Origin: Astrocystis sublimbata
Taxonomy: Eukaryota > Ascomycota > Sordariomycetes > Xylariales > Xylariaceae
DNA: 64,000 bases
Assembly: GCA_022453515.1 (NCBI GenBank)
Contig: JAJNNY010000019.1
Span: 620,001-684,000, forward strand
Reading direction: 5' to 3'
How positions within the stretch are numbered: the stretch's first letter is position 1; each line of letters begins with the position of its first letter. Positions 34,715 through 44,722 of the stretch are shown piece after piece. Under the pieces are notes generated by a model. It worked only from the letters and a program-made list of their open reading frames with translations, was not told the origin of the DNA and did no database searches. Position numbers and translations under genes: made by a program.

Positions 34715-35334
34715 CCTGAAGCAGACCTTTGTCCAAACTAACCCCGAAGATACGTTTCCGAGAAACTAGTTCCAAGTTAGCAGGAGTGATGTATTTGGAT
34801 TGAGTGTGATGATGGTGTACAGGCGGCTGCTGGGGGGTTGGCTGAGGCGATAGGAATTAGGTATCTACAATTAGCTCTTTGGAAGGTAAACCTCACTCAA
34901 CCTTGTGCCACCCAATTACCGTAGTATTCTAGCCGTCACGTAAATTGCAACGATGAAGGTCTGAATACTGTGGTGAAGGTGGGCTCAGCCGCATGAAGTA
35001 GAAGGACAGGCAGGTCTGAGGCAACAGATGGTGGTACCTCCTTCAATCCATGGATGTTAGTAGCCCTACATGCTGGAGGAAGGCAGCTCGGGCAGGTGCC
35101 TGCAGGCGGGATCTTGCAGCGCTAACCTTTGGCCTTTTCAGGGTACCCCAGCCCCGCATAGTCACCTCTGCACCTCCCGGGGCCGGGAGTGATAGGCGAC
35201 TTTGAATTTTACAGTGGTGATCCGTACTAGAAAATACCTAGTAACAAGGAGTGGAATAGGTTCTTCATTAATGCTCGTAGGTACTTAGGTACTTAGTGAA
35301 AGACCCATGCCACCCACAAACCCCAGCAAAAAAG
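34715..35334. other. Intergenic, 620 bp
   Basis: Promoter side of the RecQ gene. It contains GTAGGTACTTAGGTACTTAG at 35278-35297, a degenerate relative of the ACCTAGGT tracts. No gene seen. Confidence 0.5.
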
Positions 35335-35682
35335 TCAACAATCTTCCAAAGTAGCGTGGAGTTGATCTAACTTGTCATCTATCTCTGCGATGAGCTCCTC
35401 CCTCAGTGTTTCCAAACAGCGTGAACAGCGACAATTGCCCATTTGTCTACGCCTTTCCTCTGGCGGCGCAAGCAAGTCGGTATTGCAACTCTCCAGATAT
35501 ATGGGTGCAACCAAATTGGACCTTTCATTATCAAGGTCTTGACATGTATCGGAAACATCCCGCTCCAAGAGATATTCTGTGTCCTTTGGTGACGGCGCGG
35601 CACGCGTAAGTTTGCCCGAAATGCCGAAGCTGTCTCCATTTTCTTGGCTTGGGGATGATCCGCGTTGATTACATCGTCCCAT
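35335..35682 (-). CDS. Possible small gene or terminal exon (115 aa from ATG)
   Basis: From the ATG at 35682 the frame gives MGRCNQRGSSPSQENGD, a polar middle, a cysteine pair (NCRCSRC) and a charged helical end (LETLREELIAEIDDKLDQL). The same frame stays open upstream to about 35775 (SQRTIEAIEDDDQRTNASSS), where a CTCGACTAG acceptor stands. A second protein-like stretch on the same strand at about 36070-35938 (VPHFIQDWWATMTCSPRGSR) ends at a GTATGA donor, but I could not join the two in a single consistent frame. It may be a multi-exon gene with a wrongly read junction, a pseudogene or chance. Confidence 0.3.
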   Translation of the reverse strand: MGRCNQRGSSPSQENGDSFGISGKLTRAAPSPKDTEYLLERDVSDTCQDLDNERSNLVAPIYLESCNTDLLAPPEERRRQMGNCRCSRCLETLREELIAEIDDKLDQLHATLEDC

Positions 35683-37643
35683 GGTCACACTAGACAGATG
35701 GCTGGACGAGGCATTTGTCCGTTGGTCATCATCTTCTATTGCCTCGATCGTTCGTTGGCTTCTGGTGTTATTTCTAGTCGAGAAGAGGTCAGCTCGGTAT
35801 CAAATCACCTGAGTTGACCAGGCGGTGATCCACTCAGTGCCTCTCCGCTGCTTCAAGATCCTCGACATCAGCTATAGTTAATTACTGGAGTATCTCGTCA
35901 GCATGTCGCTATCCTTTTCGTACCTGATGGATTCATACCCTGCTGTATGCTTCATCGTTGCCCTTCACATGGCTTCTCACAATGCTTGGCTGAAGCGGAG
36001 CTCTACTACCACGAGGAGAGCACGTCATCGTCGCCCACCAATCCTGTATGAAATGCGGAACGAACACATCTAGGCACTATGCATACATACAGGTCATTAG
36101 TCTAGGCGATTCAATACCCGTGACATCGTGTAACATGATGAAGGGGTATGCGAGTGATGAGAATAGATGTTCCTCACACTGGTCAAAAGATAGTGTGCCC
36201 ATTTGAAGGCTCCTCGTGGACCTGTTTCTCCGTAAGGATCGATAACGGGGGCGTTATTTACATCACCCATTCTTGCTGCGGGTTGGTGTTGCCTCTCGGG
36301 TTTGCAAAGTCGTGCCTTTTGTGCAAGTGTTCCTTGATGTCGACTATCGCGGTTGTGGGCATGGACGATGACCTGAGCTAGGATGTGTGAGATCGGTAGA
36401 TAGTTGTTTGAAGTCGGAGTATGTTGGTCTGGGGGAGTACATATAGTTCATCTTAAGATACCCCGGGGCATCTGAGAGAACCCGTCTTCCTAACAAACGA
36501 CACAGGATGGAAATAAACTTCGTCCAGTGGTTCTATGACACTTTCATCTCTATACCTAGGTAGGTAACATCAGACTCATGGCTTTTAGATTAGTGTCAAA
36601 GCATGGGCACAAGAAGCAACATGTTGAACAGATCAAGATGGGAGAAAGGGTGTAGTAGTTCGTGGCAGGAACTAATTACCTAAGAATCACTGGCTTCTCT
36701 TATTTCAACGAGGAAGCTTGAGGATTCACGTAGAGATATATACTTATGCAATTAATCATTCTTTGTATATCGTATTTGCTCCTTCACAGCCAGTTTTGTT
36801 GTATTCTTTAAGTCAGACATCAAGGCTATGAGATGACCATTTATAAAAGGTTTGAATGGTTGTCTACCTGATTGTTAGTCGCAAGTTTCAAGTAATGTAA
36901 AGCTGTAGATAATTACACCTACAGGTAACTGGAGATGAAAAAATGTTTCTATCAAAGTTAAGGAGACAGCGATATCTGTACGACTGAAGACAAAGGACCA
37001 AGCAAATAAATTAACACCGGGCGAATATTGATTTAACCGGGGTGTTGCCTACACTCGCGCCGACATCTACAAATACACCCCAAGATTTGCAGATCTTGTC
37101 GTAAAGTATTGCAGCTCTGGAAATGTTTCAAAAGCTGGATAGTAGTTCTCTTAGCAATCGATCGAATTGACGATTGGGCCGCTAGGGAGGTGCTGGTAAA
37201 AGGCCACAATTCCGATTCTTTGTTTGCAACTGGAACAATTTGAATGTGAAACTCGGTGAAAACAGGTTTCCAATATGATCAAAGTACGCTGCTTCGAGCT
37301 GTTTTGCTTCGGTCTTCTATTGGCCACAACAGGATCAAAGACCATCCTGTGCCAAAATCGCAACACAGGACATGATCAAACATGCCAACACCTCGATCTC
37401 TCTACACATCAAGTCAGGGGTCCCGATGTAGCCATCGTGTTACTTCCCCGCTAGATTTCAAGCTTACGAACAATCTCGGCCCGCAGATTATATGGACATC
37501 GTCGAGCGAGGAACAGACATCTGCAAGGCTATATCGCCAACCTATTGGATAGGCTCAGACTCTTCTCCCAATTTCATTTGCTGTACGTTCGCATCATCCA
37601 GTTATGGTTTCTGTAACTGTGTAACCACTCAGAGCGCGCCGCA
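35683..37643. other. Region with no firm gene, about 2 kb
   Basis: Includes the doubtful fragment at 35938-36070 (minus) and an ACCTAGGT tract at 36553-36566. AT-rich DNA follows from 36700 to 37000. From 37276 a plus-strand frame reads MIKVRCFELFCFGLLLATTG, signal-peptide-like, and could be the first exon of the surface protein starting at 37644, but the intervening splices could not be resolved. Confidence 0.4.
36553..36566. repeat. ACCTAGGT-type tract
   Basis: TACCTAGGTAGGTA, same palindromic core as the other tracts. Confidence 0.65.
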
Positions 37644-38526
37644 ATGACGAATCTGGGACCACTCACAACGATATTCACTCCTGTTGGTCCTGATTGTAAA
37701 TCCACCTTTATGGGCGAGAATGAAGCAGCGACATGGCTCCAATATGGTGTCGGTGGTGCGGCCTCGCTAGCTTGTTTACCAAGTAGCTTCGTCCCAGTCG
37801 ATCCGTTCTACTACTCGCCTGGTCTATGTCCGTCAGGCTATACTTTTGCTTGTTTCGCCCAGATCGCAATCTCAGACGGGGTCAAGTCAGAGATTCAAGC
37901 GACATGTTGCCCAAGGTAGCCTTCTCACATCCCCAGAGTCTCAGACTCGCTTGCTGCCAGTATGGCTCGCTGACCGCGTGCGGTGCTGTAGTGGCTATGA
38001 ATGTATTCCATCACGCGACACAATGCTTGTTGCATGCCAGTCGTGTTTCGCTGATACCCAAACCATGGCCGTTAGCCATTTTCAGTTCCTCCACGATTCG
38101 GAGGGTAGGACGACACGTATTAATGCGGGGACTACAACAAAGGTCTGGGTCAATGACTGTGTTTGGGCGTACGGCCCCGTCGTGCATATAATAGATGGCG
38201 ATATACAAAGTGCTACTTCGCCTCCTTCTATTTCAGAGACTGCTCGTCCCATCACCAGTGCCACGATCACAACCGTCGCGACGCCGACGCCCACCGGGGA
38301 TGACAACGATAAAAACACCCCGGAAAGCTTGGGGACTGGCACTGTGGCGGTGATTGGAGTTGTGTTAGGATTCGCTTTCATGCTATTGGTTTTTGTCATG
38401 TTTTATATGTTCAAGTATCGTCGCAAACGTTTGAAGCAGCACGAAGCAGCGAAACCTCCAGCACAACAGGAGCCAAAGGTACATTTCGCGGAGCTAAGTA
38501 ATGAGCAACGATATGAATTAATGTAA
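37644..38526 (+). CDS. Single-pass fungal surface protein, Cys-rich ectodomain (at least 268 aa)
   Basis: Exons 37644-37915 and 37992-38526; the 76-nt intron has an AAG|GTAGCC donor and a GCTGTAG acceptor. Splicing restores ATCCPSGYECIPS across the junction, which is why I chose it over reading through. The ectodomain starts TNLGPLTTIFTPVGPDC and has CPSGYTFACF, CCPSGYEC, CQSCF and VWAYGPVVHI, an arrangement seen in many fungal single-pass proteins of unknown function. A Thr/Pro-rich stalk is followed by one membrane helix (VAVIGVVLGFAFMLLVFVMF) and a basic cytoplasmic tail (KYRRKRLKQH). The model lacks a signal peptide; the true N-terminus is probably encoded upstream, from about 37276, but the exact joins fail in my reading. 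It may act as a cell-wall or surface sensor (inference). Confidence 0.65.
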
Positions 38527-38839
38527 TTTAGACACATGGCGCTACAGAAGATGGGACTGTTCACAAACTCCTTGTAGCAAGGAAGTAATATCATAATCAA
38601 TAATTAATTAATTAAAGCACCACCGCTGAGCGTGGCTGACAAGTCGAGCAGCTGACAGTGATCATAAAATCCAATGAATTTCTACTCACTTGCATAGCAG
38701 GGTTGTTCATTGGGCATATTGAGAATTTAGTATATTTTCCTAATTCCAGGACACCTCTTCCTAGCCATGTACGCGATATCTCAATCTTGGTTGCAATAGG
38801 GCCAAGGCAAACATAGCTCTTTTCGCACAGGACTTTACC
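38527..38839. other. Intergenic between convergent genes, 313 bp
   Basis: AT-rich (AATAATTAATTAATTAA near 38600) and consistent with the 3' ends of both genes. Nothing else seen. Confidence 0.5.
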
Positions 38840-40541
38840 CTAAGCTGAGGGTCTCCTCTGATCAAACCTTAGTACGCTCTGCATGAGCACTTCGGCACCA
38901 ATTGCGCAATCCTCTGGGCTCGTGTACTCTTCAGGGTTGTGACTAATACCATTCCTCGATGGAACAAAGATCATGCTAGTGGGGCAGTGTCGGCTGGCGT
39001 AAACACTGTCGTGGCCAGCGCCACTCTCCATGTCGCGGATCAGGTTGCTGTCTCCCGTCACAGCCTCTGCCGACGCGCGCACGGCGGCGATGCAGTCGGG
39101 GTGGAAATGCGTTGCGGGCGAGATACTGTCGGTTTGCCAGGAGACATCAAGTGGCTTTCCTGGCGTAGCACAATCCAGGAGACCCCCGATATTATTGCCG
39201 GCGGCGAGAGCGGCAAAGTCCTGTTTTAGATCGGTTTCCACTGTTGGGTTTGAGATTAGCTATCTGTTTATGAACGTAGGGATCGAGACTGAGAGGTAAT
39301 GAGCGCCTCTGAGGAACTGTTCGTGATAAGATTGGCGAAGCGTAATATGAGTACATACTATCACAGACCGTCTTGTCGGCGGGTGCACGCACATCCAGAC
39401 TAAATCTGACAATTCCGGGTATCGTGTTGGTGCTGCCGGGGGTAAGGGTCAGAATGCCTGTCGATGCGAGGGCTGAATGTTTAGTTGCGAGACGATGGGA
39501 GTGTGTGATCAACCGGGCGGCAAGAAGCATAGCGTCAGCGCGATTGGCGAAGGGGGTTGTGCCAGTATGTGCGTCTGCTCCCGACACGGTTATCGTGAAC
39601 CATCGATACGCTTGGACACCTCTGACGACGCCGACCTTCTGCTTACTAGCCTCCAAGAGAGGTCCCTGTTCAATGTGTAGCTCGAAATGCGCCGCCATTG
39701 GTATGCTCTTATAGCTGGAGGGAGTAGAGCCAAGGTAGCCTATCCGCTCTAGCTCAGACCTCATCGTCGCGGTGCCGCCACCAACTTCACGGAGGTTGTG
39801 TGCTGTTTTGAGAGGAATATCCTCGGCCCAAACGCCAGAAGAGACCATGCTGATAGGGAAACGTGCTCCTTCTTCACTATTAGAATGATTGATAATGTTA
39901 GTTGGGGCTTGTCGTAACAAGGGCTTATCTCTCACTTGGTCCAATTTACGACCCCCACGGGATACTTGGTTTGAACCTTGTGATCTTTCAGCACTTTCAG
40001 CATCTCGATGCCGGCCTGAATCCCCAAGATTCCGTCATATCTACCGCCGCTGGGCTGGGTGTCAAGATGAGAACCTGCAAATGTAGCCGGTCCGTCCGCC
40101 TGTCCCGGTCGGATTGCGAAGATATTCCCCATCGCATCGACCTTGACGTCGCAGCCAAGCGACTTGGTGGTGTCGCAAAACCAGTCTCGCGCTTGCTTGT
40201 CTGCGTCGCTCAGAGCTAGGCGGGACATGCCGGTATCATTCGAACCACTAGGAACCGCATCTTTATATCAGCGGCCTGAAGTAAGTAGCTTGATCGCAAG
40301 GTTAGGATGTAGATTACCTCCCCCATCGTTTCCCCGTGCCCCATAAACAGGTCTCATGCAATGTCTCCATGAGCCTCAATTGGTCTACTTTCAATCCCTT
40401 GATATCATTTTCGTGTAGGCCCTGACTGAACGCGCGCTTCGGAATGCGTGCCGTGCATCTTCCCCGCAGCCAGGCTCTGGATGAGGGACTCGAGACGAGT
40501 CTCCTCGTGGCCGTGACGAAACTGCTCGATATGCGGGTCAT
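38840..40541 (-). CDS. M20-family amidohydrolase, N-carbamoyl-L-amino-acid hydrolase/beta-alanine synthase type (484 aa)
   Basis: Exons 40541-40318, 40247-39936, 39876-39359 and 39240-38840; introns of 70, 59 and 118 nt; the sum is exactly 485 codons. Family members cleave N-carbamoyl groups (hydantoin or pyrimidine breakdown, ureidopropionate, allantoate) using a two-metal site. Metal-ligand motifs are intact: AGSHLDTQPSGGRYDG (H135, second ligand D146), NEEGARF (E180/E181), HIEQGP (H246) and SGAGHDSVYA (H428), followed by GISHNPEEYT. The dimerisation-domain signature GADAHTGTTPF is present. The first 45 residues are Arg/Ser-rich without acids (MTRISSSFVTATRRLVSSP), like a mitochondrial presequence; a shorter protein starting nearer LKVDQL cannot be excluded. 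The exact substrate cannot be read from sequence; fungal Pyd3 (beta-alanine synthase) is one candidate. Confidence 0.88.
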
Positions 40542-40932
40542 TGGGCTGTAATGAATTCGCGATCAACAAGATTTCGACGTATCGTGACTAAGTTTTGCTT
40601 ACCTAGATTTTGGGAAGTTTTGGTACTGGTTGAGTAAGGTTTGGTTTCCAGCAACGACAAGCAAGATGCATAGACGAGGGTCGACCACCCCGCACCCTGA
40701 ATTGGAGCTTCTATCTCATTGCCCATATCCGTCGCCCACATTCTGTTTTTCGTAGTCTCACAACTGAATGTTACACTTTGCATATGATGAGATGACATAT
40801 ACTCAATATTGTCTATTTCGCCAAATGATGAAGTTCTCGGATACATATGACATCAATGCCTTGTATCCCCTGTATGATTTCCAATGGGCACATCAAATGT
40901 TAACCATAAAAGCATCGAGACCTGCCCTGGAC
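40542..40932. other. Intergenic, 391 bp
   Basis: Promoter of the M20 gene, immediately after the stop codon of the upstream esterase on the same strand. The short antisense-style frame at 40538-40846 is not supported. Confidence 0.5.
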
Positions 40933-41769
40933 TCACATCATTGACAAAACTTCGATCACTCTTTGGGGTTGAGTGATGAACGGGCTGTGCCCTGCAGAAC
41001 ACCTTTCAACTTTTAACGTCGGAGTCTTGGCGATGAGCATCTCCTGGAACGGAAGTAGCATCGCTTGGTCATTCTCACAGACCAAAAATGTATGCGGTAT
41101 CCCGCAATTTGATGCAACACGATCGACGGGCACTTCATATGCGTCCTGAGATTGCCGTTCGATGAGATAAAAATATCTGTCGGCATCCTCCTGGGGGACA
41201 TCACTGTAGAAGGCGTATTTTGCAGTCGGATGGACGAAGCACGAAAGATTCTGTTTGAGAGTAGGCGACGTTAGTATGATGTTTGCCTATTTTAATTGAC
41301 ACTTGATCATCTTGATATGATCACATACCCCGGTGTACGGAACCCCGTGTGCCATCCATGGTGGGAAAGTACCCCCGAAAGCAGTCAGGAGATCGAGACC
41401 CGGTTCAGGAATGACGAAAGCCGCAATGAACAGTATCGCTCGAAAGCCGCCTTTCTTGCCGGCCGCAGCTCGGTCATGAATAGTAAAAGCCTTCGTCGCA
41501 CCGCATCCCGGGATGCCCCCGTACGAGTGTGCGGCGATAATGAATTCTTTACCCTCGTCCATGCGCTTCTCGACGGCTTGCTGAACGGCAAGAGCATCAT
41601 CCTTCCATGTCAGACCGGTTGCTCCAAGAGTAGGCAGCCTTGGAACACAGGTCTCGTATCCTTGCGCCTCCAGGGCGACTCGGAGTGCCTCGAAGTGAGT
41701 CGGTGTATGCCATGCCCCAGTCACAAGCACGATACCGGGCTTAGGATTGTCAATCGGGACAATGGTCAT
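40933..41769 (-). CDS. Small alpha/beta hydrolase (esterase-like, 252 aa, 2 exons)
   Basis: Exons 41769-41329 and 41250-40933 with a 78-nt intron (GTATGT...AAACAG), in frame. It starts MTIVPIDNPKPGIVLVTGAW with the first strand and the GAWHTP oxyanion-loop motif. The nucleophile elbow is AAHSYGG (S82). The second exon ends with CSAGHSPFITQPQRVIEVL, which supplies the catalytic histidine; an acidic residue in LVCENDQAML probably completes the triad. Length and layout match the EstC/methylesterase-like group of compact alpha/beta hydrolases, common in fungi and plants. Substrate unknown. It lies upstream of, and on the same strand as, the M20 amidohydrolase, 391 bp apart, but there is no further evidence of a joint pathway. 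Confidence 0.88.
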
Positions 41770-42852
41770 GGTGGTGATGTATAATCGTTACGGCCACGCT
41801 TGGAGATTTCAAGCGACAGAAGAAGAAGATAGAGTCTTATTTTCTTCTAACGATATATCATCTTTGGCTGGGGCTAGTCACCCTTTTGCGTGAGCTCCTG
41901 TTTCTATATAAACTGGTGTTATACTCGCGCCATGAGTACTTAATTAGGTAAATAGTGCATCTTCGTTAGAGCCGGCGTTAGCCCACAGCCTGCTGCGTAT
42001 AAGTGGCTCAAGGAGTTGGCTACTGCATGGCAAGAGCGAGCTTCGCTTTGATTGCTGATTGGTTTTGTGCAACCGATGGGTGTGCAGATGATCTTCGGAG
42101 AGATTAACGAATCTTTTAGTTCGACGCCGAGAGGATGCTGTAACCAACACACCGGGAATCCTCAATATAAGTCTAATATGAGTGCGGTGTAGTGTTGCAC
42201 GAATTTCCGCTGGGTGGCATTTGATTACTACTTGTAGATCGTAGATGATAGGAACCTTCTCGTTTAAATAGCCCTAATAAATCCTGTGATCCTGTTATCC
42301 AGCCATTATGCTGCCAGATAATCTTGCGAAATTCATGATTTGCTTGACATTTTGCACTGGTGACGACCATTGAGATTTGGACGAATGGTGGCTTTCTGAG
42401 ATGCTATACTGTGTGACACAGCTGGAAATCCCCTCGAATAAGAATCGAGGAAGTGTACCATCCATCGCAATGCTGTCAGCCACACCCACCAAGTCAGATT
42501 CTAAGCGTCATCGGGAGCGGCACAGTCGCCAATCTGGACCGTTCTGGATCATCATGAGTGTATTGAAACTACCTAGGCCCGTGGGAGTAATAAAAGATGG
42601 CTGCGCCCACATACATTCGGCCGCCTAGAATAGTCATTAAATCCTGCTCCCGCATGCTAAGTAGTGTGTTGAAATGATTTTTGGACAAGGATGCAGAGCG
42701 AGCTAGAAAAGAATTGTGACAACTCGACGAGAAAAAACGACGGACTCGAAATTTGGGTATCTGACACTTAGGACCCCTATTGGATTAGTAAGGGTTATGA
42801 GATGAGGATTCGTCATACTCAATGTAAAGTAAAGCGATCATAAAGCTGGACT
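41770..42852. other. Intergenic, about 1.1 kb
   Basis: Promoter of the esterase gene and 3' flank of the RNase H-like gene. Frames at 41940-42628 are short and overlapping on both strands; none is supported. A partial motif CTACCTAGG occurs near 42569. Confidence 0.5.
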
Positions 42853-43513
42853 TCATGCTATAGGCGCGTCTTTGGCTAGTCCTTCAGCTTCTCGGTTTTC
42901 GTCTATTGGCACCTGCCAAAAGTCATTTGTGACTCCCGTTTCGTCGTGTAGCATTGAACACGATCGTACAGTGAGGTCCATAAGTCGTCGTTGCGGTCGG
43001 TCCCCCCTTACTCCGACGCGGGGGCGGTGTCCGCCACCCGTTTTCTCGCCATCGATCAACCCATTCAGTGATTCCTCTGACCAGATACCCAGAGTCCGAT
43101 TTGATCACAATATGTCGAACAGGGCAAGGTCCGACAGGAGAGTCCCATTGTCCGCTATCAAAGATGAACTGTTGACTTGCTATCAGTCCAGCACAAGCGA
43201 CGGACAGATATGCGCGGAAGATCGAGGGCTCGTTGGGTATCCGGGCAGCCCTATTCTGCTCGTTGGGACCGAAAAAGACACCGTGAGCGGTCCGGACGCC
43301 ATTCGGAAAGCCTTTGCCCACAAAAGCGCCATCCATGGCAACAATGAGCGAGTCGATGTGGACGGGTTGACGGGCGTACGGGCATCGCATGGTCGAGACG
43401 GATGGGCAGACAACGTGCATTAAACCAGATGGCCCGACACTCTCGAATATGGCTACTGATGTCCATTCTGCCACAACGTACCATTGCACTGCACATTGCC
43501 ATGTGGATGACAC
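42853..43513 (-). pseudogene. RNase H-like gene with a frameshift
   Basis: The frame from 43513 reads MSSTWQCAVQ, then a clear RNase H core: SLIVAMDGAFVGKG (first catalytic Asp), AHGVFFGPNEQN, VIKSDSGYLVRGITEWVDRW and RENGWRT. After GWRT it drifts into PPPRRSKGGP and loses similarity. The adjacent frame, open from 43059 to 42853, supplies the missing C-terminus: RRLMDLTVRS, HDETGVTNDF and FWQVPIDENREAEGLAKDA, the usual RNase H ending. The shift falls near homopolymers (CCCCC at about 43019-43024 or GGGGGG at about 43005-43010 on the coding strand). In addition, the position where RNase H has its catalytic Glu (RAEL) reads RAYL. The gene is therefore either decaying or carries a sequencing error plus a real active-site change. 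It may derive from a transposon or a host RNase H-like family; I cannot tell. Confidence 0.65.
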
Positions 43514-44722
43514 CCAACTTCCTCCTCTGCTAACTGGCAGCTTGTCCCATGGGCCATGCTGGGCAAGTGATGTCTGAGGCGTTTGTTACAGGATGGACTG
43601 CGCGTGGTATTATGTGTATTTTTTTAGAGTGTCTTCTTAGCAACAGGGTATCAAGATATGCCACTTTGATGAGCGGTAAATCGTCAAGCCATTGAGCCAT
43701 TGGGCTCAGGCGCCTGCCCGTGGCTGTGTCAAGTACGATGAGACTTTCGAAAGCAGTGAGGAAGGCGCGCGAGTTCCTGCTATCTTGCTGGTGAATAATG
43801 GCACCTACCTTGGTATCATTTTTGCTTTTCCATCTGTTGGCAGGACGAGGATGGTTTTCATTCTGCGCACTTGGAAAGGCACTGATAAATGAACCGACCT
43901 CACATTAGCAGGCCGCACATGCTCACTAGCCGCTCCCGCGGTGTTGACTTCCTAGGTGCCTGGTGGTTCGGCATTCCCGATTGTCACGGTACCCGGCATG
44001 GATTGCATCGGCCAGCGACAATCCCATCAGTTTTTTCCAAGTGACGGGATCGACATGCTATTTTCCGTAAAGGGGTAGAGTAGGATCCACCGCGCCTTTT
44101 CAGCTCATGAAAGCTGAGACTTCTGTAACAGAGAGGCGTTCTAAAAGAACACCCAAGATGCTCACAGTTTTTGCCTACAGGGAGATCGTGACTTGGCACA
44201 TCTTAGAAGTGTTGAGTGAATGGTTCTGGGGTGAAGTTCGCATCAAACTTATGTACTCGTACTACAGTTGGATGAACTTCAAGAAACGATTTATTATTAG
44301 GTTCCCAGACGATTATAGTGCCAATCTGGATTGTTAATTTGTTATGATAGGTCGCTAAACCTTTCCCCAATTAGGCCAAGCAGTCAATCCCCAGCTCAAA
44401 GTCGTGTTCAGCTGCCAAGGATTTAGGCCGGCAATGGGATAGCACTTGCATCAGAACCCACGATAAGGCGCTTTTCGCGATGTCCTAGGCGCTCTAGCTA
44501 TGCAGGACTCTCGGCAAGAGAAATTGGAAAGTCGAATGGCCTGGGGAATGTCGCGAAGGGGCATGGGCGCGCGCCAGCCCTACTGGGCTACTCTCTCCCC
44601 TCTCTTCCTGTCGCTGATTTCAATCCTTTCTTTCTTGAAGATATCCCACTAATAGCGTTTCCGTCACTTATTGTTTTTGTCGCTCCTTCTTGGGTCGCAA
44701 GTTGCGACCTCATACCGCAATT
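43514..44722. other. Intergenic, about 1.2 kb
   Basis: A divergent promoter region between the RNase H-like gene and the cysteine-repeat surface protein. The frame at 44107-44337 is aromatic-rich (WHILEVLSEWFWGEV) but short and unplaced. Nothing else seen. Confidence 0.45.

Noticed and set aside
42872..43423. 183-codon plus-strand frame
   Set aside because: Antisense shadow of the RNase H-like gene, which has clear family motifs on the minus strand.
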